This document shows positions 45,001 to 57,000 of a stretch of 64,000 nucleotides of DNA, piece by piece; position 1 is the first letter of the stretch; the number at the start of each line of letters is the position of its first letter. The notes under the pieces are model-generated. The model was not told the DNA's origin. It saw only the letters and a program-made list of their open reading frames with translations, and searched no databases. This stretch comes from Paroedura picta (lineage: Eukaryota; Chordata; Lepidosauria; Squamata; Gekkonidae): the NCBI RefSeq assembly GCF_049243985.1, contig NC_135382.1, positions 23,168,990 to 23,232,989 of the forward strand, given 5' to 3'. The position numbers and the translations under genes are program-made.

Positions 45001-48000
45001 TGTTGACCTAAAACGCTCCCTCCAGGTGTGTGAAGTGGAAAAAGAACTCAGGAATGTAGCAGTTGCCCTGGATTCTCCTACACAAGGCAGGAGAAACAAC
45101 CCTGAAACCTCCTATCAGTGAGTATCGAAGGAATGTTCTTTACTTGTGTTAGTAAATTGGGTACGGAGGACACCAGCGGAGGACACCAGCGGCTGGTTCT
45201 CCCTTGCAAAGCAGTGAACCAGTTACCGCCACACTGGCCAGTTAGCTCTGTTGGTGTCTCCAAGCCCCCTTGGTTTTGTTTTCTCCGACAGCTCCCTGCA
45301 GCGTTTGGATTCCTATTTGGGGAAAATGGACTTCAAGGAAGAGAGCAGGACTTTGGGGAGGGGTCCAGGGCTGCGCGCCAAGGTCTGGAAGGTCCCTTCC
45401 CACAAGCCCTCTCAAGACTTGGCCATCCACTCTAAGATAGAGGTGAGAAAAGAGCTGAGCTGGGCTGGGGAAGGAAGACATGGACTACCTGCCCCAAGTC
45501 CACCCCGTTTCCGTCATTCAAGGGGCTTCTTTCTGTTCCATTCATTCCCGGCCTGCTTTTGCAGGAGAACAAAGAGGTCTGTGGCTTTGACGTCACTCTG
45601 CCCACCATCCTCTTTGCAACACCCAGAGGTCGTAAGGAAGCCAGGCAGAAGGTGGTCCTGATGGAAGTCAGCAGCCAGACCCTCTTCCAGGTATTTATTT
45701 GAGGGGGAGGGGGGAGAAACAGTGAATGTTTTCAGGTGCCTTTCCATACAAAGGGAAATGGGCAAAGAGAATCTGTGCCTCTGTACAGGCCGACAGATGA
45801 CTTTAGCTTTGGCAGCAAAACCATCAGATGCTCTAAGAAGTCAAGGAAAGAACAAAACACGTCTGCAGGGCATGTGTGGGAGATATGAAACTACCCATGG
45901 TAACATTTGAATAAGAAGCTCATGAAATGGGTCACCGTGCTGTGGTTACTAAGAGCCAAACTAGACATTGCATTTTCCCTGGGGATCCCCCTGGGCTGGG
46001 TGGAGAGGCATGTTTTGGAATCCCCAGGGCTCTGTTCAGATCAGCAATGTGGTGTGCTGAGAGAAGGCGCTTAGACCCCTGCTTCCCCTGTGCTTTTTTC
46101 CTGACCTGCGGGGACAGCTGTTTGCCCAGCCGCGGGCTTGCATGTACTGATGGGCCACCAGCTGGGACAAATAGCAACCCCACCCCTGCTATTTTAGGTC
46201 ATGGCGGTCTAAGCCTTGTGTTTGCACATCATGTAATCCTCCCAGCCACCAGCAGGGGATGGGGTATTAAAGAATTTAGGGTTGAGCAATTCAGCTTGGT
46301 TCGGCTGCCTCTGCGATCACCAAAGCCCAAGGCGGTGCATAGGAGGCCAGTGCCACGGCACAGAGAGGAGGGGCGGTGGTGGCGGTAGTGGCATCACGCC
46401 AGCCGGCAGCTGCACGCAGGCAGTGGCTGCCTCAGTCTTCGGTCATTGCCGAAGCAGCCGAACCGAGCCGAATCGCTCAACCCCGTTGTTGTGTCCTCCC
46501 AGCCCTCTCAATTTTTCTAGAGGAACTTGACGGGCAGGGTGGTGGTGGAGAGGCAAGCGAAAGCACCAGAGGGCCAATAGGGACAAGCGACTGTGTTTTC
46601 CCCTGCTGCACAGGCACCAATTCAGGCCACTTCCCTTCTTCCCAGTTGCATTTTAGCAGCCAAGCCAGGGGCCTGGGAGGTCACCGTCTAGACCGGACCA
46701 GATATTTTTCCCCCCGCTAGCCCAGCTTTCCTTAGCTGAAAGCTGAGCGAGGTAACACCTGCCTTCCTCATTTCCCTCCGTGCTTTAGGGCGTAAACCGA
46801 AACTTTCTCTGAAGCTGGGGGATAAATTCCATGGTGGGAGAATTCCAGACAGATTGCAGCTGGCTCAGGTCTTGACATGACCTCCTGCTCTGTCAGAACG
46901 AGGGGGCCTGCAAGGGTGAGGGTTTTGCCTTGGGCGGTTGTGGTCTGCCCCCTTAATTGATGTTCCCTGAAAGAACGTTTAATTGACCTGCGCATGTACG
47001 CAACCTGAGAAGGATCAAGACCAGCTGGAGGCAAGTTCTGGCAGGACTGGGCCTATCAGAGCCATATAATGGCTGTCAGCTCCAGCCAGGAGTCTTGGTG
47101 CAGGGCTGGTGAGCAGGCATCTGGTCTTCATAGCATTCTAGCGGTGGCTTCATCTTGATGCATGGAGATTAGGAGACAAGGAGACCTTGGGGAGCAGCCC
47201 TATTGCGATGGAGGACCAAAGAGAGAGCTACCTCTTGTGAAGGCCGCCAGTGGCGACGGCAAGACCTGAGGAGAAGGCGAGTGGACTTCCAAGCAGCAGC
47301 CAAGAACTTGTTGAGATGCATCTTCTGGAACAGAGGTAGTCAACCCGTGGTCCTCCAGATGCCCATGGACTACAATTCCCATGAGCCCCTGCCACCTGGC
47401 AGGGGCTCATGGGAATTGTAGTCCATGGGCATCTGGAGGACCACGGGTTGACTACCTCTGTTCTAGAGGGCTCAAGCGAGTGAGCCAAGCTGCGTGCTGC
47501 TCAGGGCAAAGGAAGCGTCATTTGCTCACTCACCCAAACGCAAAGCAGATTATTTTCCCCAAGTGAAGTGTTGCTGTAATCACACAGTGAAATTACAAAA
47601 GCAGGCCCCTGATCCCCTTCCAGCAACAAATACATTTGTGAAGAATGTCAATAGGAACTCTTATCAGTATTGCTATTATGATTTTCTTCCAATGGCGGCT
47701 TCTAATCTGGAGAGCCGGGTTTGATTCCCCGCTCCTCCACATGCAGCCAGCTGGGTGGCCTCGGGCCAGTCACAGTCCTCCTATAGCTGTTCTCACAGAG
47801 CAGTTTTCCTAGAGCTCTCACAGCCCCGCCTACCTCACAGGGTAGCCATTGTGGAGAGAGGAAGGTGTATCTGCTCTGTGCAATTGTAAGCTGCTTTGAG
47901 ACTCTTTCGGGTAGTAAAAAAAGCAGGATACAAAAAAACAGCTCTTCTTCTTATATTACACTTCTCTCCCCAATGGGGACTAAAAGTGGCTTTCATTGTT

Positions 48001-51000
48001 CTCCTTACCATTGTTCTCCTGTTTTGGGGGAAAGTAGAAAAAGTTCTCTCTGTCCATTCTGTCTGCTCTTGAAACGTCACTGTGTAAGAGTGACTTTAAG
48101 CCCCCAGGAAACAAATGGTATGATTTGTGGGATGTAGCTCTGGTGCATGGCTGTGTGCACCTGGGAGGGTCTCTTGAGGTTGCTTAGGCCTGTTGCTTGC
48201 TTGGTCTTAACCGGTCTACTCTTTGCCGAAATTCCAGCCCCCGCCAAATTCCAGCTGGATCCTTGGCGGAAAGGTCTTCGGCGTCTCTGTGGTAGACCGA
48301 CAAGTCTCCGGTTTGCCCAAGGAGCAGCGGGTGGCTCTCTCATTCTGGCACAACCAGCTTCCGGTAGGTCTGAAAACCTCCCTCTGCTCCAAAAGAGCTA
48401 TCTGGTCAGTTGATGTATGTTGTGTTGTGGCAAAGATCTACTCAAAGCAGACTAGTTGCGTGAATGAAGAACTCCAGCCAATACTGCATCCAGGATTTTT
48501 GAGATAATTACATCCTTCCTCAGTTTTCTTAGATTAAAGTCCTTCCCTGGCAGGATGCATAGAAAAATTGGCACTATAACACACACACACGCCTCTTTTG
48601 AGATCATTATCTGTTGCACATCAATAAACAATGCTTTCTAACCAGTGCCGAAAACTTAGCGCAGTCCTGCTTTGCGTGTGCAACACCTAGAGCTGTCTTC
48701 CATAGGTACAAGATTGCAGACAAAGTCTCACATAAACAGAAAATGTGCTTGGCAATACATAGGTTTAGGTCCATGCAAGCAGCAACTGCAGTTGTCTTCC
48801 TGCATTTCTGTTTGTGCAAAATCTCTGTTGGAAATTTTGTGCTGGATCCAATTCAAAGTCCCTAAAGTGCAACCACTTAACGCTTTTCTGTGAAGGAAAA
48901 AATCCCCCAAGGTGCAAAGAAATCCTACCCCCCAAAAAAATCTATCCATTTTGCACTTGGGGTGCTTTCTTGTCCCAGTGGAATTCATGGGGTGGGGGCC
49001 TGGAGGAAAAAGATGTGCCAGCAAATGCTTTCAGAAAACATGGAGCCAGGGAAGCATTCTGTATTCTGGAGAAAGAACAACCCCTTGGTCTTCCCACAGA
49101 AATCTGAAATAATTCAAACAAGAGAGGAAACCCCCGCAAGGCAGAAGGAAGATCTCTTAGTCTTATTTCTTTATTTAAATTATTGGGCACCCCACTTTCC
49201 AATCCATCACATTCAAAATGGCTCAGATAAACACTATCAATAAAAAGAACTGAAATTTTAATAAACAATTCACTTCTTTTTTTTAAAGGTAAAGGTAGCA
49301 GATCAGACAAAAAAGGGAAAGTATTAATTCAGTTGAAAGTGTTGGCAAGGACGTGAATCTCAAAGACAAAACAGCAGGCAAAATGCAATATAAAATGTTA
49401 TAAGAGAGCATAAAAACATCTTGGATTGATGTAAAAAGAGAAGGTGGCTATCCATTAAAATCTCTGCCTTGTCCTTCCTCCAAGGGCAACATATGTGGTT
49501 CTTCCTGCCCCCATGTTATCATCACAACAACCCTATGAGGTAGGCTAGGATGAGGGAGAGTGACCAGCCCAGTGAGTTCTGGGTCAAAATGCTGATATGA
49601 AACAGCCCCCCCCCCTTAATGAACACTCCCACATTTGCATCAATCTGGCAACAGACCTACTCAAAGGGACAGCACTGGAAATACTAGCCGTAATTGAAAT
49701 CGATGTTGCAGTTAGTTAAAGATGGTTTAAAATAGTTTAATGTATTATTTCAATTGTGTGTTGTTCTATTGATGTTGTGCAGTACCCTGAGCCGGTATAC
49801 CAGACGGCAGGTATATAAATGGGATAAACAAATGAATGAATGATGTGTCGTAAAGCAGATTTTTGATCAGGTTCCATGCAGGTGTATTAACTATTAGACT
49901 AACTAAAACCCTGGATAAATAAAGCGCTTTTCATTGGGGGCCTTGAGGATGGAAAGCTACAGATTTTGCCTCTTAGCAATATTTTCTAGTTTTCTTTTTT
50001 AAATGACACACTTTAAATTATCTGTTGGATTTTTGTTCTTCCAGAAAAATGCAACCCCACAGTGTGTGTTCTGGGATACAAGCTCTAAAGGTAAGTGGCT
50101 TCACTTGGTGGGATGGACATTCTTGGACTCTCCTCGTGTGTTCCCTGCACTTGTTTCCTCATTGATACATACATACATGTTGGGGGAGAGGAGTATTATG
50201 GCTCAGGGGTAGAGCATCTGCCTGGCATGCGGAGAACAGCTGCTAGATGGCGTCATCTGTCCTGAAACAACCTGAGGGTGGGGAGGGGGTTGTCTTTGGT
50301 TTAAGCTTGGGTGGAGCTTAGTTGTGAGCAGATATTTATGATCTGGGAGTATAACCCTGTTCAATCTGGCTACTTCTGCAAAGCTTGGCTCCCCTCCCAG
50401 TTTTGGTGTGGTAGGGAACAGGGCAACCGTCCTAGAAGTGGGTCAGTAGCTTTCTCCTGACTGCACTGCTGCCGTGTGGGTTGAAAAGCTCACAATTCCA
50501 TGTGGCCATGCAGGAGATCGAGTTGCCAACCTCCAGGCGGGGCCTGACACTCTCACGGAATTACAGCAGATTTCCAGGGGAGAATATCAGTCTGCTCGGA
50601 GCAACTGTGGGCTTGCGTTGTGCCCCTCTGAGATCCCTCCCCTCTCTGTACCCCACTCTCCCAGGCTCCACCCCCAAGTTATTAGTGGAAGCCCTAGAAG
50701 TGGACCTGGGTCATAGGAAGTATCTGTTGGGCACATGGACTTGGAGAGTTAGAACCCTGGTGGAGGGTGATCTATATCTGACCATCTGAATGAGAGATCG
50801 TGACGTGCTTTATTTTTCTTGCTGCCTTTGAACTATTCACAGTCCTAGTTTGGGGCAAGGCGTGCTGAAAAATCACAACAGAAAGTGCTGTGTGGAGGAA
50901 CACAGATGAACTGCAGAAAACTTTGCATGTGTTGCATTGTGGGGCCTTTGTGTTTTCATGCCACAGTGTTTTAGAACGGGTCTTTCGGCTCAGATCTGTT

Positions 51001-54000
51001 GTTCCCCCATATTATCAGGATCAACGGATCTCATGGCATAGAACTCAGGTTGTTTTGCACCTTCCGTTTCAAAGTGTAACTGGAAAAAAAATCTCTTTTT
51101 GATCATAGCTGGCTTCTGGAACACGTCTGGCTCCGAAGTGGAAGCAGGAAGGAATCGCACCGTCTGCCTCTGGGACCATCTCACCTTCTTTGCAGTGCTG
51201 ATGGTGAGTGCCAAGGCTCACTCCAGTTTCCCCCAGTGCCGAAAGAATATTAATCTCTGAATTAAAGCAGTTTCCTTTTCTCTGCAGACCTCCTCCCCAG
51301 ATCTGGACTACACCCACAACACCTACCTGTCAGCCATTACCTATTTTGGCTGCATCATTTCAGCCCTGGCCTCGATCTTCACAATCGGTTTTTTCTTTTG
51401 CTCCAGGTAAGTGGTGTGTTTCTTCTATGTGGACACTTCCACCCCCCATGGAGAGCAAAAAGCCCCTGAAACTGAAGGACAACAACTGCACGACTTTGTG
51501 CTCATTTTGAGGATATCGCATGGCTTCCTGGGGCTTTGCCCATGAAACTGGTTCAAAAAATCAACCTGCTTTGATTCGATTCAAAGAGGGAATGCTGTCT
51601 GCACACCCCACTTGCTGCTCTGCTTTTAAAATGGCATGGAGCAGCTCATAGCAATGAGTCCTTGAGTCCTTCAAAGGTACTTTTGTTGGCTTGTCCTGAG
51701 GAGCCTCACTGACCATTATCACTCAGTTTGGTGGGATACGCAAAATCTGCAGTGTGCATGATGGAATACAACATGAAGAATGTCCTGCAGGGGGCACTGG
51801 AGAAGACTTATATTTAGCATAGTTAGATTAGAAAATTCCTGATATTTTCCTGATAGTCTCATCTTATGTCCTGATTGCTCTTTCAGGGACTTCCTGGAAA
51901 TCAGTAAATTTGCTGCTGCCCTGTGTAGATGCGGCCTGAAACCAGGGTACAGGAGAGGCACAGGATGAGGGAAGCTGGCCATGGGGGCTGTGCCTCAGTG
52001 GTAGGCCTTCTGCTTGGCATGCCGAAGGTCCCATGTTCAGTTAAAAGGCTCAGGTGGTGTGCGATGTGCAAGGCCTCTGTCTGAGTCCTTGGAGAGGAGC
52101 TGCAAAGCTGAATAGACAGTATTGCCCTTGATAGACCAGAGACCTGATTCCATATATGTATGCATGTATGTAACTATACTCCTGCCCAAGCCTCTGGCAA
52201 GCCAGGCAGTTATAGCAGCTGCCATGTGCAATTCTGCATGTATTGGGCAGAGGCTTTTTTTTTTGTTTTGTTTTTTGCAGTCCTGAGTCTTGCGCCTGAT
52301 GGTGGTTGCCGGCAGCTATTTCCCCCCCTGCCCCCACCCCTCCCCCCAGGTGGAACTTGCTGTTTGCTCAGTTTTCTCATGCTTGGAATGAGGAAACTGG
52401 AGTGAAATCTTGATGGCTCAAGGCCAGTATAATGATCTTTGGCTCCTGCCTCATTTTCCAGCCTAGCCATTGTTCATGTGGCCTCATAAACTGAGCTCTG
52501 TGCCAAGAAAACAACCCGCAGAATAGAATACAGGATACAAAATGAGTGGTGGTTTTATCCTTTTTGGAGACATAACATAGGAATTGGTCTCCAAAAAGGA
52601 TAAAATTTACACATTATAGTAAGTCATCACTTATTTTTGAATGATTTACATATTCTTCTTTTAATTATGCTCATTCTGATATTTTCCAATATTTATTTAT
52701 CTTTCCGGATCCCACTGAACCATTCAGCTACACATTATAGAGAGTTCTATATAGGTATATTTATATAAAAGAGTGTGTTATCATAATCTTGACCACCGAG
52801 GAAGACCTGGAAGGGTAGAAACGCGTTTGGTCCTTGGTTCTATGTGCTGTTAGTTCGGTGTAGTTTTTAAGAAGTTTTTATTCTGTTTTTAATTGTGCAC
52901 CATAATAAATATTTAACAAGTTTTACATTATTTTTAGTGCCCAAAGGCTCCCAACCCCACCATTTGCTGTTTGCCCCATCTGTCACCATACAAGTGTGAA
53001 ACATTCCTGTAAGGGAATTGCTGGCAATTATCTCATCCCAAGACCAGGGAGATAAACTCAAAACTCCATTACATTACTTGACAGCCGACAGCTTCATGAC
53101 CCAAAGTCCCAAGGGTACCAATGCAGTTCAGGGCTTCAGTAAAGAAACATCATATCTTGTCCTCCGCAGGAAAAAAGAGAGAAACAGTATTGTCCACATC
53201 CACATGAATCTCCTCTGGGCCATCTTCCTGCTTGATGTCAGCTTCCTCATTGCCGTGCCCCTGTCTGCGGCCGAAAATGACGTGGCTTGCAAGGCAGGCG
53301 CCATGTTCCTGCACTTTGGGCTGCTTGCTTGCCTGACCTGGATGGGGATCGAGGGCTACAGCCTCTACCAACTCGTGATCGAGGTCTTTGATTTCTCCAC
53401 CAGGAACGTCCTCCTCAAGCTTTGCCTGGTGGGCTGGGGTAGGTATTTGAGGGGCTTGGGAATACTTCTCTACTTATGGCCCAGGTTGAGGGGCCCTGAG
53501 CAAATGTTTAGGGAGACAAGAAGGAAGCATTAGGGGCATGTCGATCACCCTCTGCTTGGGTATTGTAGCTGCTCTCGTCCAGCCGTGTCAGCTGCTGAGG
53601 TGTCACAGAATGTCAAGATCCAAATTTTACTTCCACCTGCCTGCACCACGTACTGAGCAGAGTCAGAGGGAAAGGCCGGTGAGAACACCGCTAAAAAAAA
53701 AGCCCCGCAGAGTTTTCTAAGTTACTTCTCTTTCTCCTGCTCCCTCTCTGGAACATGCAAATAGATTTTCGGCTAACCGCAAGAAGAATTTATGTCCAAT
53801 GTATCAAGTACATTGTAGGGGGGGGTTAATTAAAAATGTTATACTCCCTCCTGTTCTTTTTGGCTTGCAGTTCCAATATTAAAAACTTACATGTTGTACA
53901 AAATACAGCAAGAACCCCCATTTACACCCTCCCCAAGAAAGTACCTGCGGCTTAAACCTGATTAAAAGGGCTCACAAATAAAACAGGCTTAAAATAGCCT

Positions 54001-57000
54001 TACAGTGCTTCCTATCAACTTCCTCACCTCCGCAGGGAGCCCCTTCGAATGAAAGCCACCATAAAGATAGAATAGACTCTAGCACAATGGTTCTCAACCT
54101 GGGGAAGGGGTCCAACACCCCTTTCACAGGGGTTGTGGCAGGGCAAGCAGCTTGGCCGGGGGTGGGGCAGGGAGAGACGCCATTCACACAACAGCCTTGC
54201 AGGGTAGATCGAGATAGAGCATTCGTCTGCTGGAGCAGTGGAAAACAGCGAGATCAGCATGGTGGGACGAGAGGCAGAACTGAACTGAGAAACCCCGGGG
54301 GGAAAAACACAATTCATATACAGTCATGAACAACAGATCTTCACAGCATTGATGAGTTTTGGTTGCATCATTTTATGGTTGGAGGTCACCACAACATGAG
54401 GAACTGTATTAAAGGGTTGCAGCATTAGGAAGGTTGATAACCCCTGCTCTAGGGGGTGTCCAGTGGAAGCCCTTCAGCTTCAAGCATCCTCAGGGAATGT
54501 GTTCACTTGCTTTGGGAATGTAACCTCCTTGTAATGTAGTGCTAGCATTTTGATAGATGAAAACACAATTGGGCTGAATTAGCTATTCCAATCGTACTTT
54601 TTTGGAGTAGAATTCAAGTGGGACAGCAGCTTAGACTCTTTCCCCTTTAGGACATTTGTCACTCCTGTAGTAATAAATACTTTGCTTTCTGTAAAAAACC
54701 CAAACTAAGGGTAAAGAATAATAAACCCCAGATAATCCACACATTTTTGCCATTGGGTTTTGGGTTTCTCTTGTTTTTTAAACTTGTGGGATACTAAAAA
54801 AACCTCATTGGAGTCACCCCCTCCCCCCCTTAACCCTTATATATTTCAAGAGAACCATGATCCACGGAACCCGTTAGAAGTTCTCTGGGGTGACCCACCC
54901 CTTCGTGCCAAAACCTCAAACAAACATAGCTGCTCAGACCAGAGTCCCAGGCCAGATGAGGCAGCGGAGGCTGTGCAAAGGGGACAGGTGTGGAAGATGT
55001 CTTTGAAAGACGGAGGATGGAGCTTAGTGGGCTGGGAGGGAGGAAGTGGTTATCCCCCTGTAGGAAAAATAATAAGAGTAGCACCCCCTTGTGGGCATTG
55101 TATGCTAGTGCAAAAGAAAAAAGAATTTGTTGCAAATGTTGAAAGCAAAACTGCTGTTGAGATATATGTATATACTTTAAAAATATTTTATTTATTATAT
55201 TTATATACCCCCTCCCTTTCAGCTCAGGGCGGTTTGCATTGGAAACGTTCACAAAACAGTACAATACCATAAACATCTTGACTTAAACATATAACATCTT
55301 TAACAATGAGAAATTGTATCGAATAAAGCAGTTTGTAGTTTTGACGGTCAACATTAAGCATTCAGCAACTCAGGTTTTTACCCCTGCACTGTGATTCTGT
55401 TTTGTTTTTTCCTGTGGGTGTAGTAGATGCATTCTATGTATAACAGAATGCAACAGCAAAAAGTATTCCAAATATTAAAGGTAAAGGTAAAGGTATCCCC
55501 TGTGCAAGCACTGAGTCATGTCTGACCCTTGGGGTGACGCCCTCTAGCGTTTTCATGGCAGACTCAATACGGGGTGGTTTGCCAGTGCCTTCCCCAGTCA
55601 TGACCGTTTACCCCCCAGCAAGCTGGGTACTCATTTTACCGACCTCGGAAGGATGGAAGGCTGAGTCGACCTTGAGCCGGCTGCTGGGATTGAACTCCCA
55701 GCCTCATGGTCAGAGCTTCAGACTGCATGTCAGCTGCCTTACCACTCTGCGCCACAAGAGGCTCTATTCCAAATATTAGCAAGGTGGAATCTCTTTTGCA
55801 TGGCACTTCCCTGAGAATAACCAGGTTTCCAGCTTCGAATCATGACAGGCAGGCACCCAGAGATAACAGTACAGGCTCATTGGCAAAACCATCTTGGGGA
55901 AATTTGGTGCAGCTTCCCAAGTTACAGAAAGAAGTTTAAGTTAAGAGCAGTAATATACACCTGTAGCACCATCAATGTGGATATTCTGTATACTGAAGCT
56001 GGCCACAAAGCTCCAGGAGTAATCAAATGTACCATGATAGCTACTGGCAAAAATCTCTTACTGCCAGTGTTAGCCACTCTCCGACCAGGGCCCAGAGAGT
56101 GCTGTGACCAAAGCCTATTAAGGATCCCTACACTCTGATATTCCTTGAACAATCCCATAATTTTCTGTTTTTGTAATCCAGTTGTGTTGCATTTTTGTTA
56201 TCAGTATATGCAGTAATGGCCTTTTCTGCATTGTGTTCCAGCTGTGTAACCTTGCCATAGGTTTCAGTGGAAAAGGAACAATGATAAAGGAAATAAATAA
56301 ATGTATTTGTTAATGAAGGCATTTTGATGGTGTTTTCTCCCCAAGGGGGTTTACAGAAACGTCCAAGGCCAGCCAAATTAAGTAATATTATAATTTAAAC
56401 AAGGATGGCAATAAGCAAGGCAAATATATGCACATTCTGGGCAGCTCCTCCTTCCCTGGACTGGCTATCATAAGCTCTAGCAAGGGTCATACCCTTAGGC
56501 TTGTGCGCAAGGACATCTACATCTAGCTCAGCTAGATGTTATGTGTCTGGCAAGATTTCCCAAAGCCTTTTCTCTCCTATCCTAATCGCCACCTAAATGA
56601 TTGTATCTGGTGTTTCGACAGACCTTTCTCTACGTCAGAACCACAAAGTGCTAATCAGAATAGTGGACCAATGGTCTCACTCGAACACATGACTCTGCCT
56701 TATCCTGAACCAGACCATTGGTCCACTGAGGTCAGCATTGCCTACTCAGGCTAGCAGTGGCTCTCTGGGGTCAAAGGGAAGGTCTTTCACATCACCTTTT
56801 AGCTGGAGATGCTGGGGATTGAGCCTGGGACCTTCTGCATGCCAAGCAGAGGCTCTACCACTGAGTTGCAGCCATCCCTGGAGCTTTGTGCAAGGCAGCT
56901 TGGTATGTTCAGTCCACTTGTCCAATTGCTGTAAGAGTCTCTTAAGAAAATAAAAAGCTGTCTTGTATCGATCTGTACTATTTGTGCATTTAGCTAAGTA

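Noticed and set aside
53439-53533. Read-through of exon 10 into intron 10 as a shorter receptor form
   Set aside because: The donor GTAGGT and the next exon fit the human gene exactly. The added residues show no conservation that I can judge.
54760-55272. 170-codon + frame in ADGRG1 intron 10
   Set aside because: It runs into an inverted LINE tail and shows no domain or conserved splice borders.
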